A DNA stretch of 64,000 nucleotides, taken from contig JAEZMB010000139.1 in assembly GCA_023435825.1 (NCBI GenBank), forward strand, positions 1 to 64,000, in the 5' to 3' direction. Made by a program: the position numbers and the translations under genes. The notes beneath the pieces were generated by a model that made no database searches, was not told where the DNA came from, and saw only the letters and a list, made by a program, of their open reading frames with translations. Below, in pieces: positions 35,391 to 43,872 of this stretch (position 1 is its first letter; each line of letters opens with the position of its first letter). Source of the stretch: Pseudomonadota bacterium (lineage in GTDB: Bacteria > Desulfobacterota > Desulfovibrionia > Desulfovibrionales > Desulfovibrionaceae).

Positions 35391-35911
35391 GGGTCCACGC
35401 TTCCCGGCCGAGCCGGGCGGTCGAGGTCCTTGGCCATCCTTACAAGGAGCGGGCGCAAGTCGCTTATGGCCTGATGCAGGTCCAGCCGGCGCGGGTCGAG
35501 GCATTTCTTGGCAACGACGACAACGTCCAGGCCGACCACGACCTGGGAGGCGCACAAACGAAAACATTCGCGCACCACCCGCTTGACGCGGTTACGCGCG
35601 ACGGCGTTGCCGACTTTTTTGCTGATGGCCATGCCAAGCCGCCAGGGCGCCAACGCATCCGCTCGCGGCAGGACAAAGAGCAGGAAAGCCTTGCCATGGT
35701 AACGGCGGCCTGCTTCGAAGCAGGCCGCGAATTCCCTACCCGTCCGGAGCCTGTGCGCCGGAGGAAAGACTAGACGGCCAGGCGCTTGCGGCCCTTGGCC
35801 CGACGACGGCGCAGGATGGCCTGTCCGTTTTTGGTCCGGGAACGCACCAGAAAGCCGTGGCTGCGGTTTCTGCGAATCTTGCTCGGCTGGTATGTCTTCT
35901 TGCTCATGCAT
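35375..35911 (-). CDS. rnpA: Ribonuclease P protein component, 5'-extended and overlapping rpmH
   Basis: 178 residues if started at the ATG at 35911, against about 115-125 for a normal RnpA. The conserved protein begins only at HRLRTGREF, about 54 residues in, and ends with the RNR signature KVGNAVARNRVKRVVRECFR. Between 35911 and the conserved part, the frame has no ATG, GTG or TTG; the only in-frame starts (35911 ATG, 35920 TTG) lie upstream of rpmH. So rpmH is wholly nested inside rnpA in another frame, with the two ATGs 4 nt apart and sharing one GGAG. The same arrangement is known in Thermus. The extension is Pro/Gln-rich. A non-canonical start after rpmH is the alternative. RnpA binds RNase P RNA for tRNA 5' maturation. 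Confidence 0.88.
   Translation of the reverse strand: MHEQEDIPAEQDSQKPQPRLSGAFPDQKRTGHPAPSSGQGPQAPGRLVFPPAHRLRTGREFAACFEAGRRYHGKAFLLFVLPRADALAPWRLGMAISKKVGNAVARNRVKRVVRECFRLCASQVVVGLDVVVVAKKCLDPRRLDLHQAISDLRPLLVRMAKDLDRPARPGSVDPCDAP
35770..35907 (-). CDS. rpmH: 50S ribosomal protein L34
   Basis: 45 residues, normal for L34: MSKKTYQPSKIRRNRSHG at the N-terminus and an RRRRAKGRKRLAV tail. The GGAG at 7-nt spacing is ideal for this ATG. The gene is entirely contained within the rnpA frame. First gene of the L34-RNase P-YidD-YidC-Jag operon, behind a good promoter at 35941-35969. Confidence 0.97.
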   Translation of the reverse strand: MSKKTYQPSKIRRNRSHGFLVRSRTKNGQAILRRRRAKGRKRLAV

Positions 35912-35940
35912 AATCTCCAAAGAATTGTGGTGAACGTTTT

Positions 35941-35969
35941 TTAATAGCCGTCTTCCCCCCGCTCGTCAA
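35941..35969 (-). promoter_or_regulatory. Sigma70 promoter of the rpmH operon
   Basis: On the minus strand: TTGACG (35964-35969), a 17-bp spacer, and TATTAA (35941-35946), placed 34 bp upstream of the L34 start. A near-consensus element, fitting a highly expressed ribosomal gene. Confidence 0.75.
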
Positions 35970-36236
35970 GGAAGTTTGCGGAACGTCTCCGCCATAGGGG
36001 TATCGGGGCGCGGCTCCAGGCCCCGGGCTCCCCGACGCGGGCCGGCACGTTGGCCGAACCAGACGGTCAGCGCGGCGGCCAGCCCGCCGAGGCCCAAAAC
36101 GGGATCGGCCTCGGCCCAGGCCGCCAGGGTGACAAGTCCCCCCCCCGCCCAGGGCCAGCCACCTTGCCCGTTTTTGGCCAAACAGGGAAGCCCCGAAGCA
36201 GGCCAAGCCCGCGCCAACCAGAACTTGTGTTTCCAT
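35966..36236 (-). pseudogene. Small two-helix membrane protein gene split by a 9-C run
   Basis: Starting at the ATG at 36236, one frame reads METQVLVGAGLACFGASLFG...WLALGGG. At a run of nine C (36138-36146; nine G on the coding strand) the hydrophobic reading continues only in the next frame: LVTLAAWAEADPVLGLGG, then LAAALTVWFGQRAG, ending PMAETFRKLP with a TGA at 35966. Joined, this makes a coherent protein of about 90 residues with two membrane segments; unjoined, each half turns into arginine-rich nonsense. It is a frameshifted gene, a phase-variable gene or a sequencing error. No family recognised. Its 3' end overlaps the rpmH promoter. Confidence 0.5.
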
Positions 36237-36313
36237 TTTATCGCCAACCATTTGTTTTTTCAGTCTATCACAAAACAACGCACAAAGAAATGCGAGTTTT
36301 TCAAAATTTCCGC

Positions 36314-36342
36314 TTGACGGTGAGCGCCGTTTTGCCTAGATA
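36314..36342 (+). promoter_or_regulatory. Sigma70 promoter of tRNA-fMet
   Basis: TTGACG (36314-36319), a 17-bp spacer and TAGATA (36337-36342). It ends 13 bp before the mature tRNA 5' end, the usual spacing for a tRNA promoter. Confidence 0.75.
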
Positions 36343-36355
36343 CATTTCTCCACGA

Positions 36356-36432
36356 CGCGGGGTGGAGCAGACCGGTAGCTCATCGGGCTCATAACCCGAA
36401 GACCGTGGGTTCAAATCCCACCCCCGCAACCA
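36356..36432 (+). tRNA. Initiator tRNA-Met (fMet), anticodon CAT
   Basis: 77 nt with encoded CCA. Acceptor arms CGCGGGG / CCCCGCA leave the first pair as a C-A mismatch, the mark of bacterial initiator tRNA needed by formyltransferase. The anticodon stem TCGGG / CCCGA has three consecutive G-C pairs beside the CTCATAA loop, the second initiator mark. The T-arm GTTCAAAT is normal. The 3' end (CCGCAACCA...) is repeated 14.2 kb downstream. Confidence 0.96.
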
Positions 36433-36685
36433 GGAAGTCCAAGGGCTTACAGCAAAAACGCTGTAGGCCCTTTTTCTTTCCCCCACACTATCCCCCACAG
36501 CTACGATCAAAACAGGCCAAAGCCCATATTAATGATAAGGCAGGCAAAACCCGGCAATGCAAGCACCCGCTGTCTGTGCGGGGGGGGCCGGGACAGCCCA
36601 TCCCTTGGCCACCCTCCCCTCCTTGGCGGGAACCGGTTTGTGGGGGACGGGCCAAGTTCCCCCATGGGCCGCCCCACCCTCTCTC
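36424..36685 (+). repeat. Left direct repeat (tRNA-fMet 3' end and flank)
   Basis: The left boundary of a 14-kb island-like segment. The first 24 bp, starting CCGCAACCAGGAAGTCC at the tRNA 3' end, are identical to 50646-50669. The similarity continues, with differences and small gaps, through the tRNA terminator, a GATAAGGC.GGCA.AACCCG stretch and GGGGACGGGCCAAG to about 36685. An integrase att site alone would not give such a long diverged flank. Confidence 0.7.
36443..36479 (+). terminator. Terminator of tRNA-fMet
   Basis: Stem GGGCTTACAGC / GCTGTAGGCCC (one T-G wobble) with loop AAAAA plus C, followed by TTTTTCTTT. The right-hand direct repeat carries an analogous hairpin at 50665-50698 with compensating stem changes. 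Confidence 0.88.
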
Positions 36686-37016
36686 ATGGCCTCACTCCGC
36701 CAGCCCACGGCGCAAAAACGTATTCAGCCTGCCCAGTTCCAGACTGGGAGTCTGGTTACTCCCGCCTCACATCGCCTACTTGACTCAGCATCGCACAAGC
36801 CTCCTCCCGCTTCTTCCCAGCCCCTCCCCTTAGTGGGCTCCAACACTTTGAAGGGGCCAGCGCTCCCCGCGCTCGAGTGTGCGCCAGCCAAAATCGGTTG
36901 ACTGATAACTCGCCAACGCTTTACACGACGTAAATAAATAGCCAGACATTGCGGTATCGCCAACGGCGAACTGACGCCGGGTTGTGGTGGATATTTTAAC
37001 CCTACATTTGCTACCA

Positions 37017-37039
37017 TATAATACCCTAGATCAAGGGTA
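37017..37039 (+). promoter_or_regulatory. Promoter -10 and operator-like palindrome upstream of the DUF4011 helicase gene
   Basis: TATAAT at 37017-37022 is a perfect -10; a -35 at 17 bp is poor (TTTTAA). Directly on it begins TACCCT-AGATCA-AGGGTA (37022-37039), a 6-bp inverted repeat with a 6-bp centre at the expected transcription start. This is a natural repressor position. The rest of 36686-37155 is AT-rich and has no recognisable gene. Confidence 0.5.
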
Positions 37040-37155
37040 GGAAATACCCCCTGAGTCAACCAAGGGATGATATCTAGCGCATTGAGGGTAAATAGTTGGA
37101 TCAAACCTTTCAAAGAAGCTGCAACTACCATTTTATAACGAAAAGGAAATACTAA

Positions 37156-40100
37156 ATGAACTCTATAAACGACGCAATACCCGCACTATCCATCAAATGC
37201 GCTTTTGTCTTTAAAGTATCATTTGCCTTGCATCAGAACTCAATCCCAATCCTGCTAGAACTTTCCGTCGAGAATTCCACCGACAACGCATGGGAAGATG
37301 CAACCTTAATTCTCCAGTCTTTCCCTCCTTTTTTTCGATCCCGAAGCTGGCAGATCAGCAAGATAAATCCACAGCAAAGCTTCACGATCAGAGACCTAGA
37401 TCTACAACTGGACGGCGGCCAACTATTCCGGCTCACCGAGGCCGAGAAAGGCCAGATCGTTTTCGAGCTGCGACAGGGAGAATCGGTCCTGTGCCGATTG
37501 GAGCAGCCGGTGGAACTGCTCGCCCGAAACCAGTGGGGTGGATTGAGCCAGTACCCCGAGTTGGCTGCAGCCTTCATACGGCCCAACGATCCAGCCGTGG
37601 ACCGGGTGCTCAAAAAAGCTGCCGGTATTCTCCATCAGGGGGGAAAGACGTCCTCCCTGGAGGGGTACGCAAAAGGCGGTAAACTCCGGGTGTGGGAGAT
37701 CATGGCCGCCATCTGGCAGGCGGTCTGCTCGCTCGGCCTGGACTATGCTCTCCCGCCGGTCGGATTTGAACAGAACGGGCAGAAGGTTCGCTCCCCTGAG
37801 CAGATCCTCCAAAATGGTCTGGCCACCTGTCTGGATTTGACCTTCCTTTTCGCATCGTGTCTTGAGCAATGCCAACTGCATCCGCTTGTCATTTTTATTG
37901 AAGGACACGCCTTTACCGGTGCATGGCTCGTGCCGGAAGTCTTTTCCACTACCACCATTGATGATGTGACGGCATTGCGTAAGCGCTTGCAGCTTCAAGA
38001 AATCATCCTTTTTGAACCGACCCTGGCCGTGCGAAGCCAACAAGAGCCTGCGAAATTCAAATGGTCCTGCGAGGTTGGATCGCGCCAAGTGTCCGAGGAA
38101 GAACAGCGTCCCTTTCAGTTGGCTCTCGATGTTCGACGGGCACGTATGGAACGCATACTCCCCTTGGCCAGCGAGGAAAGCTTCGTCCCGGTGGAGCGGT
38201 CCGAGGCCACGCCATCACAGACGTCTGAGCTACCGGATTTTGAGGACGCCCCGGATCTGGTGGAAGTTGAGACCCAAGCCCAGGATTCGACGCTCCCACG
38301 GCCCCACGACCGTCTCGGACAATGGCAACGCAAGCTGCTCGACCTCTCTCTGCGCAACAACCTCCTCAATTTCCGCGCCAGCAAACGCGTCGTAGAGCTC
38401 ATAGTTCCAGACCCCGGCCTTCTGGAGGACATGCTGGCCGATGGGAAGCGTTTCAAACTGCGACCAGGCATCTTGATGCAGGGAGCTGATCCACGCGACG
38501 CAGCCATACATCAAGCTCGTCATCGGGAAGAAATAGACAGGGAGCACGCGCTGGCGGCTCTAGGCAAGGGAGAGCTCTTTACGCACCTCTCCGAGGAGGA
38601 GATGGAGCGCCGACTGGTGGAGCTTTTCCGCGCCTCCCGTCTCGCGCTGCAGGAGGGAGGCGCCAATACGCTGTACCTCGTACTGGGCTTTCTGATCTGG
38701 ACCCAAGGAGGAAAGGAAGAGCGACGTCTGCGCGCGCCGTTAATACTGATCCCGGTTACGTTAACCCGCCAGGCAGTGCGCTCGGGCTTCTCCCTCATGG
38801 TTCATGAAGACGAACCTCGATTCAACCTGACGTTACTGGAGATGCTGCGCCAGGACTTCCGCTTGCATCTGCCGGCCCTTGAGGGGGAGTTGCCCCGGGA
38901 CGATTCCGGGCTGGATGTGGCTGCCATCTGGCGCACCATGGCCACGGCGATAAAAGACATGCCCGGATGGGAGGTGGCCGAGGAAGTATGCCTGGGGCAG
39001 TTTTCCTTTGCCAAGTACCTTATGTGGAAGGATTTGGCCGAGCACACCGCAGACCTCAAGCAAAACCCGGTGGTGCGCCACCTGATCGACACCCCCACCC
39101 AAGCCTATGCCGATCGGGCTGCCTTCGTGGCTCCCGAGCAACTGGACAACCATCTGCATCCTTCCCGAACGTATTGCCCCTTGCCGGCGGACTCCTCCCA
39201 GCTCGCTGCAGTCCTGACCGCAGCACAGGGCCATGATTTCGTTTTGGAAGGCCCTCCTGGAACCGGGAAAAGTCAGACCATAGCAAATCTCATCGCCCAA
39301 TGCCTGGCCATGAACAAGACCGTGCTGTTCGTTGCCGAAAAAACTGCCGCCCTGGACGTTGTCTATCGCCGACTCAGGGAAGTCGGGCTGGGTGAATTTT
39401 GCCTGGAACTCCATTCCCACAAAGCCAACAAGCTGGAAGTCCTCAAGCAGCTTAAAATATCTTGGGACGCCCGGATTTGCGGCGACTGGACGGCCTGGGA
39501 GCAGGAAAGCGCCCGGATGGGTTCTCTGCGCGACCAACTTAATGCTTTGGTCAGCACGATCCATCATCGCTGGCCAAACGGCCTGAGCGTCTTTGCCGCC
39601 ATCAGCAAGACACTGGCCTGTCGGGACACGGCTACGCTCCCGCTACAATGGCCAGCACCGGGAACGCACGACAAAGCAGGCCTGGATGCCTTGCTGGACA
39701 TTGCCACCCGTCTTGGCATCAATGCCAATCAGGTGGCGGGCGCGTCCCAAGAGAGCCTGACCCTAGTCACGGCCACGGAATGGTCGCCTGGCTGGGAGCA
39801 TTCCCTGACGACAACTCTGCGCGAGACGATCCCAGTCTGCGAGGAGATCGAGAGCGCCGCCAAGTCCTTTTTTTCCACGACAGGCCTGCCCGAGGTCGTC
39901 TTGTCGGACAGCTCGCGCCAATCCCTGGCTTCCTTGGCCGTCCTCTTGCCGGAGACAGCAGGTCGTGATTGGAGCTTTCTGCTACGCCAGGAAGGCCCTG
40001 ATCTTCTCGCCCGACTCGGCGAAGGCCAAGCTCTGGCGGCCAGCCGCCAAGCGCTTCTGGCCGAATTCCTCAAACAGGAAACAGGCAGGACCGACCTGCA

Positions 40101-43100
40101 CGTTCCGGACACTAAAGGCTCCGTGCCCTGGCCCGAACTGGAGGAGGCAGTCAGGCGCATAGAAGGACGCCTGTCCCAGGAGTTGGCGCGTGCCGCAGGG
40201 AACATGCCGCCAGGTCTTGCTGTGTCTGGAGACGAAACCACGCCCTCTGGTCTTGAGCTCCTGCGCGATACGCTTGCTTCCCTGGCGGCAACGACCAAGA
40301 GCACGGCCCAGAACACCCTGGCCCGACTGCGTGAGGGCCAGGCCTTGGAAACGAAGCGCCAACAATTGTGGGAGCAACTGTCCCGCGACTACCTTCCAGA
40401 TGCCTTGGCCCTCGATCTGGAGGGGCTGCGGCAGATATGGCAACAGGCCGCAACCGCGTGGTGGCCCAAAAACGCCCTAGGCCGCGGCAAGGTCGGCAAG
40501 GCCCTGCGCGCCGTGGCCAAGGCTGAACGCTCCGAAGCGCCTGACGACGCCCAGGATCTGGACCTGCTCCTTGGCGTCCGGGAACTGGACGTCAAGCTTG
40601 CCGCCTATAGCGATCTCAAAGATGCGGGCACGGACACATGGCCCTGGGCCGAGCGGCAGGCCACGTGCCAGGCTGCCTTCGACAGTCTTTGGCAACGCCT
40701 GACCCAAGCGGCTGCCTCGTTTAATCAGCTGGCCAAGATTCAGGCTTTGGACGCGAAACTCATGCCGTTTGCGGAGTTGGGAGCCTTGACGGCCGGACTC
40801 TGGAATGGATTGGAAACCAAGGCCGAGAGCATCACTCTGGGTGGAAAACTCAGCGACGGCTTCAGACAGGGCCTAACCAGCCTATACGAGCGCCCCGAAA
40901 CGCTCAAAGCCGGCCTGGAGGCGCTTCGACTCCTTATCGGGGAAAACAACCTCCTGCTCTCCCCTGCCGGCGCGGCAGCACGGGCCGCAGCCGATTTCAC
41001 GGCCGCCGACACCCGGTTGCGCGAGACCTTAGCCACCCTGGAAGAGCTGCTTGGCAACGCCACGACCGGTACGCGCCGTCTCCAGACCATGACGCCATCC
41101 CAAATTGCCTCCTGTTGTCAGGCTATCTTGGCCCGCCCCCAGTTGTTGCGCCACTGGTGCGCCTGGAACCGGGTCGTGGACGAAGCGCATGCCCACGGCT
41201 TGGGCGTCCTGGCGCAAGCCCTGGGGCAGGGAACCATCACCGGCAATCAGGCCAGAGAAGCCTTGGCCGTCAACTATTGCCGCTGGTGGCTGCGGGCTGT
41301 AGTCGACGGAGATGCGTTGCTGCGGCGCTTCGTCTCGGTCGAGCACGAACAAGCCATCGAAGACTTCCGCCATCTGGACCAGGTTCTTGCCAACCTGGCT
41401 CGGGACTGCATCCGGGCCATCGTGCGCAAGGACGTACCCGAGGCCGAAACCCCGCATATTTCGGCGGAATGGGGCGTCTTGCGCCGCGAGATGGAAAAGA
41501 AACGTCGGCACCTGCCCTTGCGCCAGCTTCTGGAAAAATTGCCCACCGCCCTGCCCAGGCTGACCCCCTGTCTGCTCATGAGCCCCTTGTCCATCGCCCA
41601 GTACCTGCCGCCGGGCCGGGCTTTATTCGATCTGGTGGTCTTTGACGAAGCCAGCCAGATTCCGGTCTGGGACGCCATCGGCGCCATGGCCCGCGGTCAA
41701 CGCGTCGTGGTCGTTGGCGATCCCAAGCAGTTGCCGCCCACCAACTTCTTCAACCGGGCTGAGGACGAGGAAGCCGACGACGAAGTGGAGATCGGCGGAG
41801 ACATGGAGAGCATCCTCAACGAGTGCTTAAGCGCCGGCCTGCCCTGCCAGCGACTTACCTGGCACTATCGCAGCCGCCACGAGAGCCTTATCGCCTTTTC
41901 CAATAACCGCTATTACGGGGGCGACCTCGTGACCTTCCCTTCCCCGGTGACCGACGACCGGGCCGTGTCCTTGCATCTGGTGGAAGGCGGTCGTTATGGC
42001 AAGAGCGGCAGTCGCACGAATCAAGCCGAAGCCAAGGCGGTGGTGGCCGACATCGTGCGCCACCTCAAAGATCCGGCCTTTGTGGAGAGCGGCAAATCCA
42101 TCGGTGTAGTGACCTTCAATTCGCAGCAGCAAAAACTGATCGAAGATCTCCTGGACGAGGAGCGTCGCCGCGACTTCGGGCTGGAGCGTTTTTTCTCCGA
42201 CGCCCTGACCGAACCGGTCTTCGTCAAAAATCTCGAGAATGTTCAGGGCGACGAGCGCGATCTGATCTATTTCTCTATTACGTACGGCCCGGACCTGGCC
42301 GGTCATGTATCCATGAACTTCGGCCCGCTTAACAAGGATGGCGGCGAACGGCGTCTCAACGTGGCCGTCACCCGGGCAAAATATGGACTCCGCATTTTCA
42401 CGAGCCTTCTGCCGGACCAAATCGACCTGACCCGCACCAAGTCCAAGGGCGTGGCCGATCTCAAGCTGTTCCTCGACTATGCCCAACGCGGCATCAAAGC
42501 CCTGAGTGAGGAAACGACCGCCCCCAGAGGGGATTTCGATTCGCCTTTCGAAGAAATCGTGGCTGCGGCCTTGTCGCGTCGGGGATGGACTGTCCATCCC
42601 CAGATCGGAGTTTCGGTGTTTCGTGTGGATCTCGGCGTTGTCGATCCAGACCGGCCCGGCCGGTATCTGGCCGGCGTGGAATGCGACGGCGCGACCTATC
42701 ACCGAGCCGCCACGGCCCGGGACCGAGACTGGCTGCGAGAGCAGGTGTTGCGAACGCTTGGCTGGCAGATCGTGCGCACGTGGTCCACGGACTGGTGGCA
42801 CGATGCCGAGTCGTCGGCAAACACCCTCGACGCCAAACTGCGTAAGGTGTTGGTGCATTCTCAGTTGGAACGGGCGAAGATTAATGAGGAGAACGCCCGG
42901 CAAGAGGCTGCCTGTCAAGAACTGCCACAGGAAGAATCGGACGGATCGCCGACACTGCTGGCAGACGAGGAAACAACTTCGCCCCATGGTTCTGATTCTA
43001 CAGCCGATCCCACCATCGAGGGTTCGCAGCGTATCACCGAAGAAGCCTATGCTCAGCGTAGCGAGACGCCCGATTCGGACAGCATTCCCATGCCCGACAA

Positions 43101-43575
43101 ACCCGTTTGCCAGGATCTCCTGTCCGATGGACAGGAAGGGGCTCTGGCTGCCGCCATCCGGGAAATTGTGGCGACAGAAGGCCCAATCCGGAGTGACGTT
43201 CTGGCCAGGCGCATCGCCAAGCGGTGTGGATTGTATAAAGCCGGAAGCAGAATTCGGGAAAAAGTTATACAGGTCGCTTCCTTGGAATTTACGGCCGTTG
43301 AGGAAGACGGTGGAAGCTTTTTTTGGCCAAGAGGGTCCATTCCTGGCCAGTGGGAGCAATTCCGTGCCGAGGTAAACGGCGAGTCGCGGCAGGCGGACGA
43401 AATCAGCCTTGCTGAACTCGCCGCGCTGGCTCGGGCAGTCGCCACGTCCCTTGCCCCGTCTGAAGACCCGGTAACAGTAATGGCACGAACCATGGGCTTG
43501 CAGCGTCTTCGTGCCGCCACCAGAATCAGACTCCAAGAGGCTTGGGAAACAAGAGCAGAGACTCCTGGCCAATAG
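37156..43575 (+). CDS. DUF4011-SF1 helicase-Vsr-like nuclease-DUF3320 protein (Hhe-type defence candidate)
   Basis: 2139 residues. AAGGAA about 9 nt before the ATG. Order of parts: an N-terminal region with no recognised family (1-380); DUF4011 from about 386 (WQRKLLDLSLRNNLLNF); SF1 helicase with Walker A GPPGTGKS (Lys705) and Walker B FDEAS (Asp1497-Glu1498), followed by VVVVGDPKQLPP; a long helical insert between the two motifs (about 770-1440); later helicase motifs ENVQGDERD and LNVAVTRAK; a Vsr/PD-(D/E)XK nuclease (about 1795-1890) with Asp1825 and GVECDG (Glu1842, Asp1844); and DUF3320 (about 1999-2055). This architecture is the single-protein Hhe system reported to protect against phage. 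It probably unwinds and cuts invading DNA; that role is inferred. All catalytic residues appear intact. Located within an island-like segment. Confidence 0.9.
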   Translation: MNSINDAIPALSIKCAFVFKVSFALHQNSIPILLELSVENSTDNAWEDATLILQSFPPFFRSRSWQISKINPQQSFTIRDLDLQLDGGQLFRLTEAEKGQIVFELRQGESVLCRLEQPVELLARNQWGGLSQYPELAAAFIRPNDPAVDRVLKKAAGILHQGGKTSSLEGYAKGGKLRVWEIMAAIWQAVCSLGLDYALPPVGFEQNGQKVRSPEQILQNGLATCLDLTFLFASCLEQCQLHPLVIFIEGHAFTGAWLVPEVFSTTTIDDVTALRKRLQLQEIILFEPTLAVRSQQEPAKFKWSCEVGSRQVSEEEQRPFQLALDVRRARMERILPLASEESFVPVERSEATPSQTSELPDFEDAPDLVEVETQAQDSTLPRPHDRLGQWQRKLLDLSLRNNLLNFRASKRVVELIVPDPGLLEDMLADGKRFKLRPGILMQGADPRDAAIHQARHREEIDREHALAALGKGELFTHLSEEEMERRLVELFRASRLALQEGGANTLYLVLGFLIWTQGGKEERRLRAPLILIPVTLTRQAVRSGFSLMVHEDEPRFNLTLLEMLRQDFRLHLPALEGELPRDDSGLDVAAIWRTMATAIKDMPGWEVAEEVCLGQFSFAKYLMWKDLAEHTADLKQNPVVRHLIDTPTQAYADRAAFVAPEQLDNHLHPSRTYCPLPADSSQLAAVLTAAQGHDFVLEGPPGTGKSQTIANLIAQCLAMNKTVLFVAEKTAALDVVYRRLREVGLGEFCLELHSHKANKLEVLKQLKISWDARICGDWTAWEQESARMGSLRDQLNALVSTIHHRWPNGLSVFAAISKTLACRDTATLPLQWPAPGTHDKAGLDALLDIATRLGINANQVAGASQESLTLVTATEWSPGWEHSLTTTLRETIPVCEEIESAAKSFFSTTGLPEVVLSDSSRQSLASLAVLLPETAGRDWSFLLRQEGPDLLARLGEGQALAASRQALLAEFLKQETGRTDLHVPDTKGSVPWPELEEAVRRIEGRLSQELARAAGNMPPGLAVSGDETTPSGLELLRDTLASLAATTKSTAQNTLARLREGQALETKRQQLWEQLSRDYLPDALALDLEGLRQIWQQAATAWWPKNALGRGKVGKALRAVAKAERSEAPDDAQDLDLLLGVRELDVKLAAYSDLKDAGTDTWPWAERQATCQAAFDSLWQRLTQAAASFNQLAKIQALDAKLMPFAELGALTAGLWNGLETKAESITLGGKLSDGFRQGLTSLYERPETLKAGLEALRLLIGENNLLLSPAGAAARAAADFTAADTRLRETLATLEELLGNATTGTRRLQTMTPSQIASCCQAILARPQLLRHWCAWNRVVDEAHAHGLGVLAQALGQGTITGNQAREALAVNYCRWWLRAVVDGDALLRRFVSVEHEQAIEDFRHLDQVLANLARDCIRAIVRKDVPEAETPHISAEWGVLRREMEKKRRHLPLRQLLEKLPTALPRLTPCLLMSPLSIAQYLPPGRALFDLVVFDEASQIPVWDAIGAMARGQRVVVVGDPKQLPPTNFFNRAEDEEADDEVEIGGDMESILNECLSAGLPCQRLTWHYRSRHESLIAFSNNRYYGGDLVTFPSPVTDDRAVSLHLVEGGRYGKSGSRTNQAEAKAVVADIVRHLKDPAFVESGKSIGVVTFNSQQQKLIEDLLDEERRRDFGLERFFSDALTEPVFVKNLENVQGDERDLIYFSITYGPDLAGHVSMNFGPLNKDGGERRLNVAVTRAKYGLRIFTSLLPDQIDLTRTKSKGVADLKLFLDYAQRGIKALSEETTAPRGDFDSPFEEIVAAALSRRGWTVHPQIGVSVFRVDLGVVDPDRPGRYLAGVECDGATYHRAATARDRDWLREQVLRTLGWQIVRTWSTDWWHDAESSANTLDAKLRKVLVHSQLERAKINEENARQEAACQELPQEESDGSPTLLADEETTSPHGSDSTADPTIEGSQRITEEAYAQRSETPDSDSIPMPDKPVCQDLLSDGQEGALAAAIREIVATEGPIRSDVLARRIAKRCGLYKAGSRIREKVIQVASLEFTAVEEDGGSFFWPRGSIPGQWEQFRAEVNGESRQADEISLAELAALARAVATSLAPSEDPVTVMARTMGLQRLRAATRIRLQEAWETRAETPGQ

Positions 43576-43872
43576 TCTATTGCAAGACGGCGTAAAGGTT
43601 ATCTTGGCGAGAAAAGCGAACCAAACGGTCAGCGACATCGCCCGAGATGGCAGCGCAAAATGGAGTTCTCATCCTGCGGAGTTAGACAACCGACCAACAG
43701 CATAGATTTTATCGGTGCGAAATGCTGCCAACATACACACTCAAGAGCCTGACAAAACAAAAGCTATTGATCAAGTCGAGGATTTCCCGACGCGATTACG
43801 AGACGAAGCTTACACAAAGAATCAAGGAATAAGTGGAACTATATGCCATATATGCACACAAGCCTTCGCAAA
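43576..43872. other. AT-richer intergenic spacer, no gene recognised
   Basis: 297 bp between two convergent genes (the helicase and the hybrid kinase). Visibly lower GC than most of the window. No clear terminator hairpin, RNA or ORF with signature; the lower GC fits acquired DNA. Confidence 0.5.
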
